DNA from: CAG-964 sp902789345
Lineage (GTDB): Bacteria; Bacillota; Clostridia; Oscillospirales; Acutalibacteraceae
Length of the DNA stretch: 64,000 nt
Direction: 5' to 3' (one strand)
Assembly (NCBI GenBank): GCA_052117325.1
Contig: JBQKJJ010000007.1
In this document: positions 50,762 through 61,097 of the stretch, piece after piece
Layout: each line of letters opens with the position of its first letter
Position numbering within the stretch: position 1 is the first letter of the stretch
Notes under the pieces: generated by a model
The model's input: only the letters and a program-made list of their open reading frames with translations
What the model was told of the DNA's origin: nothing
Database searches by the model: none
Position numbers and translations under genes: made by a program

Positions 50762-50776
50762 TAAGGAGCGTTGGCT

Positions 50777-51031
50777 ATGCAGCTTATAAATATAGGCTTT
50801 GGTAATTTAGTATCGGCAGAAAAAATAATAGCCGTTGTTGCACCGGACTCTGCACCTATAAAAAGAATTGTACAGGACGCAAAAGAGCAGGGGCTTTTAA
50901 TTGACGCTACATACGGCAGAAAGACACGCTCGGTTATTATAGCAGAAAGCCAGCATATTATACTTTCGGCAATTAACCCGGAAAGTATAGGCAACAGGGC
51001 TGTAGTAGAGGAGGATGAGCACAATGAATAA
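50777..51031 (+). CDS. remA: RemA-like extracellular matrix regulator (DUF370)
   Basis: An 84-residue DUF370 protein: LINIGFGNLVSAEKIIAVVAPDSAPIKRIVQDAKEQGLLIDATYGRKTRSVII matches RemA closely. In Bacillus it is a DNA-binding activator of matrix genes; in Clostridia its targets are unknown. ATG 50777 follows TAAGGAG. It overlaps gmk by eight bases. Confidence 0.9.
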   Translation: MQLINIGFGNLVSAEKIIAVVAPDSAPIKRIVQDAKEQGLLIDATYGRKTRSVIIAESQHIILSAINPESIGNRAVVEEDEHNE

Positions 51032-51638
51032 GGGTAAGGTAATAGTAGTGTCAGGTCCCTCGGGAGTAGGCAAGGGTACAGTTGTAAAGGAGCTTATTGG
51101 CAGTAATGAAGACTGTGCATTGTCTGTTTCAGCTACTACAAGGTCACCAAGAGAGGGCGAAACCCACGGCGTAAATTATTTCTTTATTACCAAAGAGGAA
51201 TTTACCCAAAAGATAAATAACAACGAAATGCTGGAATATGCAGAGTATTGCAGCAACTTTTACGGTACGCCAAAGGATTATGTACTGAAAAGCGTAGAGC
51301 AGGGTAAGAATATTATACTTGAAATTGAAGTACAAGGCGCTTTGAATGTAAAGAAAATTATCCCGGAAGCGGTAACGGTTTTTGTTATGCCGCCAAGCCT
51401 GCAGGAGCTGGAGGACAGACTGCGCGGCAGGGGTACCGAAACAGACGAGGTTGTAAAACAGCGCCTTGAAACGGCTATTGACGAAATTAAACAGGCGCCG
51501 CAGTATGATTACATTGTTGTAAACAACACGGTTATGCAGTGTGTAGCCGATATTGTAAGTATAATTATTGCCGAAAGACAAAAAACAGAAAATATGTTAG
51601 ATTTTATAAAAGGAGTTTTGAATGATGAAAATGCGTAA
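51024..51638 (+). CDS. gmk: Guanylate kinase
   Basis: A 204-residue enzyme with P-loop SGPSGVGKGT, SATTRSPREGETHGVNYFF, EYCSNFYGTP and the lid region RLRGRGTETDE. It phosphorylates GMP to GDP with ATP. ATG 51024 is chosen because GAGGAGGA is nine bases before it. It lies in the same operon as rpoZ. Confidence 0.95.
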   Translation: MNKGKVIVVSGPSGVGKGTVVKELIGSNEDCALSVSATTRSPREGETHGVNYFFITKEEFTQKINNNEMLEYAEYCSNFYGTPKDYVLKSVEQGKNIILEIEVQGALNVKKIIPEAVTVFVMPPSLQELEDRLRGRGTETDEVVKQRLETAIDEIKQAPQYDYIVVNNTVMQCVADIVSIIIAERQKTENMLDFIKGVLNDENA

Positions 51639-51834
51639 ACCTTCTGTAGAGGATATGTTAAATAACAAAACAACAAGATATTCACTTGTTATGGCTGTAG
51701 CAAAAAGAGCAAGACAGATTGCCGCAGAGAACGAGAAAAAGGACGAGGTTGTAGACGAAAAGCCTGTACTGGAAGCTATTGAGGATTTCAAAAACAACAA
51801 GTACAGCATACTAGAGCCTGACATAAACGAGTAA
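51622..51834 (+). CDS. rpoZ: RNA polymerase omega subunit
   Basis: A 70-residue protein: MRKPSVEDMLNNKTTRYSLV MAVAKRARQIAAE with the conserved RYSLVMAVAKRAR core. Omega supports polymerase assembly. ATG 51622 with AAAGGAG; it overlaps the end of gmk by 17 bases. Confidence 0.93.
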   Translation: MMKMRKPSVEDMLNNKTTRYSLVMAVAKRARQIAAENEKKDEVVDEKPVLEAIEDFKNNKYSILEPDINE

Positions 51835-51837
51835 TTT

Positions 51838-54318
51838 ATGCAGCAGGGTCTTAACACGCCGTCACAGCCTGTTACCGTTACACTGGCAGGCGTAGCGGCA
51901 GACAAGACTGTGTACAGCTTTGACAAAATTTTTGACTACATTGTACCGCCTACGGTGGATGCCGAAAATCTTTGCGGACGCAGAGTGCTGGTACCCTTTG
52001 GACGGGGAAATAAAAAAAAGCAGGCAATGGTAATGTACACTAAGCAGGCGACAGTTGACGCCCAAAAGTATAAGCGGCTGTTGTCTGTTCTTGACGAAAA
52101 GCCTGTTTTAACAGATGAAATGCTGGGACTTGCCCGCTTTATGAAAAGCCGTTGCTACTGCACGCTGTATGACTGCATAAGGGCTATGCTGCCTGTAGGC
52201 ATTAACTATAAAATCAATGCATTATATACGCCAAATCCGCAGTATGAGGGCGATGTGGCGCTTTTGGACGAAGCACAGCAGCAAATTTACAATTATTTGC
52301 GTAGTGCCAAAAAGCCGGTAGCCGAGGATAAGCTGCTAAAGGATATGGGCTTGCTTGATAATTCGGTATTGCTTTTAATGAATGCCAAGGGTATTTTAAA
52401 CAGGCAGGAGGAAGCGCTGCGCAAACTGGGTGACAAGTCGCAGAAGATGATACGCCTAACAGGAGATAACGCCGACGCTAAGCTGACGCCACGGCAGGCA
52501 GAGGCATATGAGGTGCTTAATATGGCGTTTTCACTTTCTGTAAAGGAGCTGTGCTATTATGTAGGCTGTACCCAGGCTGTGGCTGATGCTTTGGTAAAAA
52601 AGGGAATGGCAGAATACTTTGAACAAGAGGTGTTCCGAAACCCGGAGATTTACAATGGCACCGACAAAAGCAGCAGGGAAATAGAGCTTACTATCCAGCA
52701 AAAGATGGCTTATGATGATTTGCTTTTAAAGTACCGTAGCAGCAAAGCGCAGGTTTCTTTGCTTTACGGCGTAACAGGCTCAGGAAAAACCTCGGTATTT
52801 ATGAAGCTTATTGACAGCGTAATAAAGGATAATAAGGGCGTTATTGTTATGGTGCCTGAAATTGCCCTTACCTCACAGCTTATTAACCTGTTTATAGGCA
52901 GGTACGGTCAGAATGTTGCCGTTTTTCACAGCGGACTTTCTGTAGGCGAAAGGCTTGACCAGTGGAAAAGGGTAAGAAACGGCAGTGCCAAAATTGCCGT
53001 AGGTACAAGAAGCGCCGTGTTTGCTCCTTTTGACGATATAGGACTTATTATAATGGACGAGGAGCAGGAGTATACCTATAAGTCAGAGGCTGCTCCCAGG
53101 TTTCACGCCAGAGATGTTGCAAAATATAGATGCAGTAAACATTCCTGTTTATTGCTTTTAGCCTCGGCAACGCCCTCGGTTGAAAGCTTTTATAACGCAC
53201 AAAAGGGCATATATTCCATTAACAGGCTTACTGCAAGATTTGGCAACGCAAAACTGCCTAAGGTAGTAATTGCAGATATGAATGAGGATATACAGCAAAA
53301 TAATAAAAGCGGAATAGGCAGTGTGCTTATGCAGGCGGTTGAAAAAAACCTGGAAAAAGGCAGACAGTCTATTATTTTGCTTAACAGGCGTGGGTACAAT
53401 ACCTTTGTTTCCTGCAAAAAATGCGGAGAGGTTGTTACCTGCCCGCATTGCTCAATTTCTCTTACATATCATTCCGACAACGGCAGGCTTATGTGCCACT
53501 ACTGTGGATATTCAGAGCCTTTAAGTCAAAAATGTCCTGTATGCCACAGCTATGGTCTTAGGTTTTCCGGCTTGGGAACCCAAAGGGCAGAGGAAACACT
53601 TATGGACGCTTTCCCAAACGCTAAAATACTGCGTTTGGACGCCGACTCCACTATGGCAAAATTTGCACACGAAAAAAAGCTAAGTGAATTTGCACAGGGT
53701 AAGTATGATATTATGATAGGCACGCAAATGGTTGCCAAGGGGCTTAACTTTCCAAATGTAACCTTAGTGGGAGTGTTAAGTGCCGACCAAATGCTGTATT
53801 CTGACGACTACCGCAGCTACGAAAGGGCGTTTTCGCTTTTAACCCAGGTGGTTGGCCGGTCGGGCAGAGGTGATTTGGAGGGCAAGGCCGTTATTCAGAC
53901 CTTTACGCCAAACAACCCTACGATTATGCTTGCCGCAAAGCAGGACTACGACAGCTTTTATCAAAACGAAATATTACTGCGTAAGGCTATGCTGTATCCG
54001 CCTTTTTCCGACATTTGTATGGTTGGCTTCGTTGGTGAAAACGATGTTAAAACAAGGCGTGGTGCAGAGCACTTTACACAGCTGCTTATAGATAAGGCTC
54101 GGCAGGAGTATTCAAAAATTCCGCTGAGAGTACTGGGGGCTTCAAGTGCCTCCATTAACAGAATAAATAATAAGTACAGATACAAATGTGTTTTAAAATT
54201 CAGAAATTGTGCTGATTTCAGAAAAATGATGTCACAGCTTTTAATTGAATTCGGAAAGGATAAAACATACGCCGGCGTAACTGCATATGTTGATATAAAC
54301 CCCGATTCTATTTTATAG
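51838..54318 (+). CDS. priA: Primosomal helicase PriA
   Basis: An 826-residue protein: DNA-binding N-terminus (about 15-115), helicase with Walker A GVTGSGKTS near 312, DEEQ (MDEEQEYTYK), a zinc-binding insert with CKKCGEVVTCPHCSISL and CHYCGYS...CPVCHSYG (eight cysteines), and TQMVAKGLNFPNVTLVG, VVGRSGRG. PriA restarts stalled replication forks. ATG 51838 is only three bases after rpoZ. Confidence 0.95.
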   Translation: MQQGLNTPSQPVTVTLAGVAADKTVYSFDKIFDYIVPPTVDAENLCGRRVLVPFGRGNKKKQAMVMYTKQATVDAQKYKRLLSVLDEKPVLTDEMLGLARFMKSRCYCTLYDCIRAMLPVGINYKINALYTPNPQYEGDVALLDEAQQQIYNYLRSAKKPVAEDKLLKDMGLLDNSVLLLMNAKGILNRQEEALRKLGDKSQKMIRLTGDNADAKLTPRQAEAYEVLNMAFSLSVKELCYYVGCTQAVADALVKKGMAEYFEQEVFRNPEIYNGTDKSSREIELTIQQKMAYDDLLLKYRSSKAQVSLLYGVTGSGKTSVFMKLIDSVIKDNKGVIVMVPEIALTSQLINLFIGRYGQNVAVFHSGLSVGERLDQWKRVRNGSAKIAVGTRSAVFAPFDDIGLIIMDEEQEYTYKSEAAPRFHARDVAKYRCSKHSCLLLLASATPSVESFYNAQKGIYSINRLTARFGNAKLPKVVIADMNEDIQQNNKSGIGSVLMQAVEKNLEKGRQSIILLNRRGYNTFVSCKKCGEVVTCPHCSISLTYHSDNGRLMCHYCGYSEPLSQKCPVCHSYGLRFSGLGTQRAEETLMDAFPNAKILRLDADSTMAKFAHEKKLSEFAQGKYDIMIGTQMVAKGLNFPNVTLVGVLSADQMLYSDDYRSYERAFSLLTQVVGRSGRGDLEGKAVIQTFTPNNPTIMLAAKQDYDSFYQNEILLRKAMLYPPFSDICMVGFVGENDVKTRRGAEHFTQLLIDKARQEYSKIPLRVLGASSASINRINNKYRYKCVLKFRNCADFRKMMSQLLIEFGKDKTYAGVTAYVDINPDSIL

Positions 54319-54360
54319 CTGTGCTAAAACATACGGTTAAATAATAAAGGAGGAAAATCA

Positions 54361-54831
54361 ATGGCTACAAGGAATATTGTTCTTGAGGGTGACAGTGTAT
54401 TAACAAAGAAATGCCATTATGTAACAAAGTTTGACGACAGGCTGGCAACGCTTATTGACGATATGAAAGAAACCTTAGGCAAGGCAGAGGGCGTTGGACT
54501 GGCAGCGCCACAGGTAGGCGTTTTGCGCAGAGTTGTGGTTATAAGCATACCTGAGCAGGAGGTAGACCTGGAGCTTGTAAACCCTGAAATAGTAGAGCAA
54601 AGCGGTGAGCAGGACGGATTGGAGGGCTGTCTTTCCTGTCCTAACCAGTGGGGAATGGTTAAGCGCCCGTTGAAGGTTACTGCCAAGGCGTTTGACAGAA
54701 ACGGCAAGGAGTTTACCGTAGAGGGCGAAGGCTTGCTGGCAAGGTGCTTGTGCCACGAGATTGACCATTTAGAGGGCGTTATTTTTAAAACCCGTGCATA
54801 CAGAATGGTTGCACCGTCAGAGCTGGAGTGA
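54361..54831 (+). CDS. def: Peptide deformylase
   Basis: A 156-residue metal enzyme with motif 1 GVGLAAPQVG, motif 2 EGCLSC (metal Cys) and motif 3 HEIDHLEG (two metal His and catalytic Glu). It removes the formyl group from new proteins. It is followed by fmt, its natural partner. RBS AAAGGAGG at 54348-54355. Confidence 0.95.
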   Translation: MATRNIVLEGDSVLTKKCHYVTKFDDRLATLIDDMKETLGKAEGVGLAAPQVGVLRRVVVISIPEQEVDLELVNPEIVEQSGEQDGLEGCLSCPNQWGMVKRPLKVTAKAFDRNGKEFTVEGEGLLARCLCHEIDHLEGVIFKTRAYRMVAPSELE

Positions 54832-54896
54832 TTGTTGTATTTCCTACAGGATATATTAAAAGCATTGGCAGTAATAGATAACGGAGGCGTTGTTGT

Positions 54897-55814
54897 ATGA
54901 AAATTGTATATATGGGTACACCGGAGTTTGCTGTACCTCCACTTAAAGCAATAATAGATAGCGGACACAATGTTGTGGGTGTTTTTACACAGCCTGACAA
55001 GCCAAAGGGCAGGGGCTATGTGCTGACGCCTCCTCCGGTAAAGGAATGTGCCGCAGAGAATAATATTCCTGTTTTTCAGCCAACATCAATGAAAAACGGA
55101 GAGGCACTTAATATTTTAAAGGAGCTTGCGCCAGATATTATAGTTGTAGTGGCTTTTGGCAAAATACTGCCAAAGGAAATTCTGGATTTACCAAAATACG
55201 GCTGTGTAAATGTACACGCTTCACTGTTGCCAAGGTACAGAGGTGCCGGCCCTATACAGTGGTGCGTTTTAAACGGTGAGAAAGAAACAGGCGTTACTAC
55301 AATGAAAATGGCAGAGGGACTGGACACAGGCGATATGCTGTTAAAAAGCATAACCAAAATAGGCGAAAACGAAACAGCCGGACAGCTTCACGACCGTTTG
55401 TCGGATATGGGCGCAGAGCTTATTGTGAAAACACTAAGTGCGATTGAAAATGACACAGTAACACCTGAGAAGCAGGACGACAGTCTGTCCAATTATGCGC
55501 CGATGCTTACAAAAAAGCTGTGTAAAATTGATTGGAGTAGCACCGCACAGGCTGTGCATAATCAGGTTCGTGGCTTAAACCCGTGGCCTATAGCAACAGC
55601 AACAGTAAACGGTAAAAGAGTAAAAATATATTCAACTGTTTTGTCAGACCAAAAGGGCGAGGTAGGCAGAGTGATTTGTGAAAATCCTCTTACTGTAGCA
55701 TGCGGCGAGGGCGCTGTTATTATTAATGAAATTCAGCCCGAGGGCAAAAAGAGGATGAAGTCCCAGGATTATGTGCGTGGCTACAGAATTACAACAGACA
55801 CAGTTTTTGAATAA
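54897..55814 (+). CDS. fmt: Methionyl-tRNA formyltransferase
   Basis: A 305-residue enzyme with YMGTPEFAVPPLKAII, VFTQPDKPKGRG, NVHASLLPRYRGAGPIQW (catalytic His, Asn) and GLDTGDML. It formylates Met-tRNA for initiation. The C-terminal domain (about 205-305) is complete. Confidence 0.95.
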   Translation: MKIVYMGTPEFAVPPLKAIIDSGHNVVGVFTQPDKPKGRGYVLTPPPVKECAAENNIPVFQPTSMKNGEALNILKELAPDIIVVVAFGKILPKEILDLPKYGCVNVHASLLPRYRGAGPIQWCVLNGEKETGVTTMKMAEGLDTGDMLLKSITKIGENETAGQLHDRLSDMGAELIVKTLSAIENDTVTPEKQDDSLSNYAPMLTKKLCKIDWSSTAQAVHNQVRGLNPWPIATATVNGKRVKIYSTVLSDQKGEVGRVICENPLTVACGEGAVIINEIQPEGKKRMKSQDYVRGYRITTDTVFE

Positions 55815-55832
55815 AGTTAGGAAATTTTTACT

Positions 55833-57164
55833 ATGGCTAACCCTAGAAAATCAGCATTAAAGATTTTAATAAAAATTGAAAAAGACGGGGCATATTCAAA
55901 CATTGCCCTTAACAATCAGCTAAAAGAGGATAACACCACAGGGGTGGACGCCTCTTTTTGTTCTGCTTTGGTTTATGGTGTGTTGGAAAGAAAAATTCTT
56001 TTGGATTACATAATAAGGCAGTATACAAACCTAAGGCTGAAAAAGATAGAAACGCCGGTGCTTAATATTTTAAGAATGGGCATATTGCAAATAGCATTTA
56101 TGGACAAGGTGCCAGAAAGTGCGGCCGTAAACGAAAGTGTAAAGCTGGCAAAGGGTATGCGCCTTAACAAGGCCTCCGGCTTTATTAACGGCGTATTGCG
56201 AAGCTTTGTAAGGACAGGCTGTGCCTACAAGCTTCCGGATAAAAACAGCGACAGGGCAATGTATTATTCGGTTTATTATTCAATGCCAAAGGATATAGTC
56301 AATTTGTGGCTGAATGCCTATGGCGAGGAAAATACCCTGAGTATTTTAGAAAATTTGGCAGGCAGGCCGCCTGTTTCCGTAAGGGTAAATACCTTAAAAA
56401 CCACTGCCTCAAAGCTGAAAGAAAGCTTTGAAAAGTCCGGCATAGGTGCACAAAGAGTACAGGGAGTGGATAACGCCTTACTTTTAAGCCACACAGGCGC
56501 TATAGAAAACACAAGCCAGTACAAACAGGGGCTTTTTCATGTGCAGGACACAGCATCACAGCTGTGCTGTGAGCTTTTGGCACCAAAGGAGAATATGCTT
56601 GTGTATGACTTTTGCTCCGCACCCGGCGGCAAAGCCTTTACAATGGCAGAGCTTATGAACAACAAGGGTACAATAAAGGCCTTTGATATGTATGAGCATA
56701 AGGTTAAGCTGATAAACAACGGAGCCTACAGGCTTGGCATTGAAAATATAAAAGCGGCTGTGGCAAACGCTTTGGAAGATAAAGACCTGCTGGAGGCCGA
56801 CAGAATACTTTGTGATGTACCGTGTTCGGGCTTGGGAATTATTCGCCGTAAGCCGGAAATCCGGTATAAGCAGGATTTGGGACTGGATACCCTGCCGCAG
56901 CTGCAATATGACATTTTATGCAGCTGTGCAAAGCACTTAAAAAGTGGCGGAATTTTAGCGTATTCAACCTGTACATTAAATCCTGACGAAAATGAAAATA
57001 ATGTTAAAAGGTTTTTGAGGGAACATTCACAATTTCAGCCCTTGAAGATTAGCATAAAAGATGATATAATAAACAAAATAGGCAATATGGATAATGCTGT
57101 CACTTTATTGCCGCAGAAAAACGGCAGTGACGGATTTTTTATAAGCTTATTTATAAAAAGATAA
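55833..57164 (+). CDS. rsmB: 16S rRNA m5C967 methyltransferase RsmB
   Basis: A 443-residue protein. It has a NusB-like N-terminus (ALKILIKIEKDGAYSNIAL) and an SAM domain with DFCSAPGGKAFTMAEL, CDVPCSGLGIIRRKPEIR (catalytic Cys) and AYSTCTLNPDENENN (second Cys). It methylates C967 of 16S rRNA. Start ATG 55833 after GTTAGGAAA, a modest site. Confidence 0.94.
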   Translation: MANPRKSALKILIKIEKDGAYSNIALNNQLKEDNTTGVDASFCSALVYGVLERKILLDYIIRQYTNLRLKKIETPVLNILRMGILQIAFMDKVPESAAVNESVKLAKGMRLNKASGFINGVLRSFVRTGCAYKLPDKNSDRAMYYSVYYSMPKDIVNLWLNAYGEENTLSILENLAGRPPVSVRVNTLKTTASKLKESFEKSGIGAQRVQGVDNALLLSHTGAIENTSQYKQGLFHVQDTASQLCCELLAPKENMLVYDFCSAPGGKAFTMAELMNNKGTIKAFDMYEHKVKLINNGAYRLGIENIKAAVANALEDKDLLEADRILCDVPCSGLGIIRRKPEIRYKQDLGLDTLPQLQYDILCSCAKHLKSGGILAYSTCTLNPDENENNVKRFLREHSQFQPLKISIKDDIINKIGNMDNAVTLLPQKNGSDGFFISLFIKR

Positions 57165-57192
57165 TTTTTCAGCAGGAAAAGAGGGGCATTTT

Positions 57193-58233
57193 ATGGCACA
57201 AGCAGATATTAAGTCACTAAGCCTTAATGAGCTTACAGATGAAATGGCTGTGCTGGGTTTGCCTAAATATCGTGCTGAACAAATTTTTAAGTGGCTTCAC
57301 CAGAAATCTGTGTGTACTTTTGATGAAATGTCGAATATTTCTAAGACTGTTCGTGAAGAATTGTCGAATTTATATTACATTTCTGTTGCAAATATTGAAA
57401 AAAAGCAGGTTTCCTGTTATGATGAAACGGTGAAGTATTTGTTTAAGCTTAATGACGGCGAATATGTTGAGGCTGTTTTAATGAGCTACCACCACGGTTA
57501 TACTATATGTATATCTACACAGGTAGGCTGTAAAATGGGCTGTACCTTTTGCGCAACAGGCAAAAGCGGCTTTTCACGCAACCTTGCACCGTCTGAAATG
57601 CTTGCACAAATTCAAACTGCACAGCTGGACAACAACATAAGAATATCAAATGTTGTTCTTATGGGTATGGGTGAACCTCTTGACAACTACGACAATGTAA
57701 TTAAGTTTTTGTCGTTGATTTCGTCTGACAAGGGCTTAAATATAGGAATGCGCCACATTACCCTGTCAACCTGCGGTGTAGTGCCTAAAATATATGAGCT
57801 TGCTAAGCTAAAGCTGCAAATAACCCTGGCAGTGTCGCTTCACGCACCAAGGGACGAAATACGCAGTAAAACTATGCCCATAAACCGCAAGTATAATCTT
57901 GCTCGGCTTATTGATGCTTGCTTTGCCTACAGCAAAGCTACAGGCAGGCGTATAACCTTTGAATACGCTATGATAGATGGTGTAAACGACAGTGATGAAT
58001 GTGCATATGAATTGGCAAGGCTTTTAAAAGGGTTAATGTGTCATATAAACCTTATACCTGTAAATAATGTTACAGGTGCAGGGTACAAAAAAAGTAAAAA
58101 AGACAGGCTAAACAGCTTTAGTAAAATTTTAGAGAGTAACGGTATTACCGCTACTGTCAGAAGAACCCTTGGTTCTGATATTGACGCCTCTTGCGGACAG
58201 CTAAAACGAAGGCTTACAGAGGAAAAAATATAA
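57193..58233 (+). CDS. rlmN: Dual-specificity 23S rRNA/tRNA methyltransferase RlmN (radical SAM)
   Basis: A 346-residue radical SAM enzyme with CKMGCTFCATG (the cluster cysteines), MGMGEPLDNYDN, and TLSTCGVVPKI with VSLHAPRDE. It makes 2-methyladenosine in 23S rRNA (A2503) and some tRNAs. The conserved C-terminal Cys is in DASCGQLK. RBS GAAAAGAGGGG. Confidence 0.95.
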   Translation: MAQADIKSLSLNELTDEMAVLGLPKYRAEQIFKWLHQKSVCTFDEMSNISKTVREELSNLYYISVANIEKKQVSCYDETVKYLFKLNDGEYVEAVLMSYHHGYTICISTQVGCKMGCTFCATGKSGFSRNLAPSEMLAQIQTAQLDNNIRISNVVLMGMGEPLDNYDNVIKFLSLISSDKGLNIGMRHITLSTCGVVPKIYELAKLKLQITLAVSLHAPRDEIRSKTMPINRKYNLARLIDACFAYSKATGRRITFEYAMIDGVNDSDECAYELARLLKGLMCHINLIPVNNVTGAGYKKSKKDRLNSFSKILESNGITATVRRTLGSDIDASCGQLKRRLTEEKI

Positions 58234-58253
58234 GCGAAAAGGAGGTCAACCGA

Positions 58254-58988
58254 ATGAAGCTATATACCCAAACCGATATTGGTTTGGTTCGCTCCAGCAA
58301 CCAGGACATTGTAGACGGCGGAACATTATACGACGGCGCTGTGGTATGGACAGTTTTGTGTGATGGAATGGGCGGTGCCAACGGCGGCAATGTTGCCAGC
58401 AATATTGCACGCAACGCAGTAAAAGAGAATATAGGATTGTTTGACATTCACGGCAGTGACTATCATTCGGAGGATTTTCTAAATGGAATTGTTGACAAGG
58501 CTAACAGTAGTGTTTATCATGAACAGCTGAAAAAGCCGGAATTAAAGGGAATGGGTACTACCTTTGAGCTTATTGTAGCGGCACAGGGTAAGGCAATGAT
58601 AGTGCATGTTGGCGACAGCCGTATTTACTTAGTACATAACGGCGAAATTCAGCAAATAACCGTAGACCATTCTGTGGTACAGGAAATGGTAAACAGAGGG
58701 GAAATAACCCCTGAGCAGGCTATGGTGCACCCAAGAAAAAATTATATAACAAGGGCAGTTGGCGTTAGCCCTTACATTGAATCAGATTATATCGAAATTC
58801 CGTTTACGGGTGATGATGTTATTATTGCCTGTTCTGACGGACTTTCAAATTATATACCTATGGAGGGCATACTAAACCACCTAAAGCTTTACGAAAACGA
58901 GGCATTGACAAACGCCTTGATTGAGTCGGCAAAAAGCCATGGCGGCGGTGACAATATAACTGTTGCCGTACTGTATGCTAATAACTAA
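58254..58988 (+). CDS. prpC: PP2C-family serine/threonine phosphatase
   Basis: A 244-residue metal-dependent phosphatase with CDGMGGANGGNVAS, VHVGDSRIYLVHN, CSDGLSNYI and GGGDNITVAVLY. It reverses the kinase encoded just downstream, the usual Stp/PrpC-PrkC pair. ATG 58254 with AAAAGGAGG; a longer frame upstream lies in the rlmN end and is not used. Confidence 0.93.
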   Translation: MKLYTQTDIGLVRSSNQDIVDGGTLYDGAVVWTVLCDGMGGANGGNVASNIARNAVKENIGLFDIHGSDYHSEDFLNGIVDKANSSVYHEQLKKPELKGMGTTFELIVAAQGKAMIVHVGDSRIYLVHNGEIQQITVDHSVVQEMVNRGEITPEQAMVHPRKNYITRAVGVSPYIESDYIEIPFTGDDVIIACSDGLSNYIPMEGILNHLKLYENEALTNALIESAKSHGGGDNITVAVLYANN

Positions 58989-59003
58989 TCGGGAGTGATA
59001 TGT

Positions 59004-61049
59004 ATGGACAAGTATGTAGGAAAAAAGCTTGACGGCAGATACCTAATTCAAGAGCTTATCGGCGTAGGCGGTATGGCTACTGTTTATAAAGCAGAAGACA
59101 TAAAGAATAACAGAATAGTTGCCATCAAGATTTTAAAAGACGAATTTTCCCAAAACAGCGAGTTTATAAGAAGATTTAAAAATGAATCCAAGGCTATAGC
59201 GGTGCTTTCACACCCGAACATTGTAAAGGTTTACGATGTTAGCTTTGGTGATGTTATACAGTATATCGTTATGGAATACATTGACGGTATCACCCTAAAG
59301 GAATATATAGACCAGCAAAATGAACCGATAGACTGGAAAACAGCTGTATTTTTCATCAGCCAAATTCTTAAGGCTATGCAGCACGCTCACGAAAAGGGTA
59401 TAGTTCACAGAGATGTTAAGCCTCAAAATATGATGCTGCTTCAGGACGGTACAATAAAGGTTACTGACTTTGGTATTGCAAGATTTTCAAATACAGAAAC
59501 CCGTACAATGACAGACAAGGCTATAGGCTCTGTTCATTACATTGCGCCGGAGCAGGCAAGGGGCGACCACACTGACGGTAAAAGCGATATTTATTCTATT
59601 GGCGTTATGCTGTACGAAATGCTTACAGGTCAGCTTCCTTTCGAGGCAGACAGTGCTGTATCGGTTGCTATTATGCAGCTGCAAACAACACCGAAGCCGC
59701 CAAGGGAAATTAACCCGGACATTCCACAGGGACTTGAGGAAATTACCCTAAGGGCAATGAGGAAAGAGCCGCTGCAGCGTTATCAGTCGGCAGAGGAAAT
59801 GCTTAGGGATATTAAAAAGGTAAACAAAAACCCTGATATAACCTTTGGTTATGAGTACCCGGAGGACGAAGAGGAGCCGGAGGAGGAAGAGAACGAGGAC
59901 GACGCACCATACGCAAAGTATGATGAAAAGGCGGATAAAAAACGCTCGCCGGCATTTAATATTATTTTAGGTGCGGTTGTTTCATTGGTTTTGTGCGTGC
60001 TGTTGTTTGGCTCTTTGGCATTGCTTCATTCCTGTGAGGCGTCAAATACAGAGGCCATAGATGTACCAAATTTGGTTGGCCAAAATTATTCTGATGTTAA
60101 GTCCAATTCAAGCTACAAGTTTAATTGGGATATTATAAATGTTTACGACTCCAGTAAGCCGGAGGGCGAAATTATTAAGCAGGAGCCGGAGGCAGGTTCT
60201 AAAAAGGTAAAAGAAAATGCTGTTATTACACTTACTGTAAACAGTTCGGACACACTTGTTGCCGTACCGTATGTTTCGGGTGAGCCGGAGGAAACTGCAC
60301 TGGCAAAGATTAAGGCAAAGGGCTTGTCAGCTGATATAATTTATATCGAAGATGAAGATACCGCCGAGGAGATTGTAAGAGATACTTCACCTAAGGCTGG
60401 CAGTGAAATTACAGTGTCTGAAAAGGTAAAGGTATTTGTTAAGAAAACGGTAGTATCTACAACAGCCACTGTGCCTGACCTTTCAAATATGACCCGTGAC
60501 CAGGCTTCTGAAGCTGTTGCTGCGGCAGGCTTGCTGTTTGACTATGAATATAACAACGATGTTGATAAGACAGCAGAAACAGTTATAGGTCAAAGCCCAA
60601 TGAAAGGCAGTGTTGTTCAGCAGTCATCTACAGTTAAGGCATATGTAGCTAAAGGTGTTGAAAAGTACAAGGTACTGAATATGACTACCCTGCTGCCACA
60701 GAACGCTACCACAGCAGTAGATGTAAGAATTGTTGTTGACGGTGTGCTTGATGAATCAGTAAGCGGCACAATGATACCGTCTGAGGTTGGCCAGCTTACC
60801 TACGAGGTAAGAGGAAGCAGCTCATCTGTAATTTATGTTGAGGTTGGCGGTCAAATTTGGAGAAAGTATGATGTAAACTTTGTAACAGAGAAAATATCCT
60901 TTGCTGCAGGTACGTACACACCTTCTTCAACAGAACCGGCTACATCACCAAGCAGTGAACCGGCTGCAGAACCTACAGCGGCACCGGCAACAGAGCCAAC
61001 AATGGCGCCTATACAAACGCCGTCCGATATGGTAAATATAGAGGGATAA
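59004..61049 (+). CDS. prkC: PASTA-domain serine/threonine kinase PrkC
   Basis: A 681-residue membrane kinase. The kinase domain spans about 10-270 (VAIKILKDE, HRDVKPQN, VTDFGIARF, IAPEQARG). An acidic juxtamembrane run (DEEEPEEEENED) and a membrane helix (IILGAVVSLVLCVLLFGSLA, about 320-340) follow. Outside are three PASTA domains (about 352-560), then a further beta domain and an Ala/Pro/Thr/Ser tail. It senses muropeptides and controls wall synthesis and germination. ATG 59004 follows CGGGAGTGAT. The next genes in many relatives (rsgA, rpe) are absent here. Confidence 0.94.
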   Translation: MDKYVGKKLDGRYLIQELIGVGGMATVYKAEDIKNNRIVAIKILKDEFSQNSEFIRRFKNESKAIAVLSHPNIVKVYDVSFGDVIQYIVMEYIDGITLKEYIDQQNEPIDWKTAVFFISQILKAMQHAHEKGIVHRDVKPQNMMLLQDGTIKVTDFGIARFSNTETRTMTDKAIGSVHYIAPEQARGDHTDGKSDIYSIGVMLYEMLTGQLPFEADSAVSVAIMQLQTTPKPPREINPDIPQGLEEITLRAMRKEPLQRYQSAEEMLRDIKKVNKNPDITFGYEYPEDEEEPEEEENEDDAPYAKYDEKADKKRSPAFNIILGAVVSLVLCVLLFGSLALLHSCEASNTEAIDVPNLVGQNYSDVKSNSSYKFNWDIINVYDSSKPEGEIIKQEPEAGSKKVKENAVITLTVNSSDTLVAVPYVSGEPEETALAKIKAKGLSADIIYIEDEDTAEEIVRDTSPKAGSEITVSEKVKVFVKKTVVSTTATVPDLSNMTRDQASEAVAAAGLLFDYEYNNDVDKTAETVIGQSPMKGSVVQQSSTVKAYVAKGVEKYKVLNMTTLLPQNATTAVDVRIVVDGVLDESVSGTMIPSEVGQLTYEVRGSSSSVIYVEVGGQIWRKYDVNFVTEKISFAAGTYTPSSTEPATSPSSEPAAEPTAAPATEPTMAPIQTPSDMVNIEG

Positions 61050-61097
61050 TAAGTTCTATTAGGGTATTTAGCTTCCTAATATTATAAATAGGAAAAG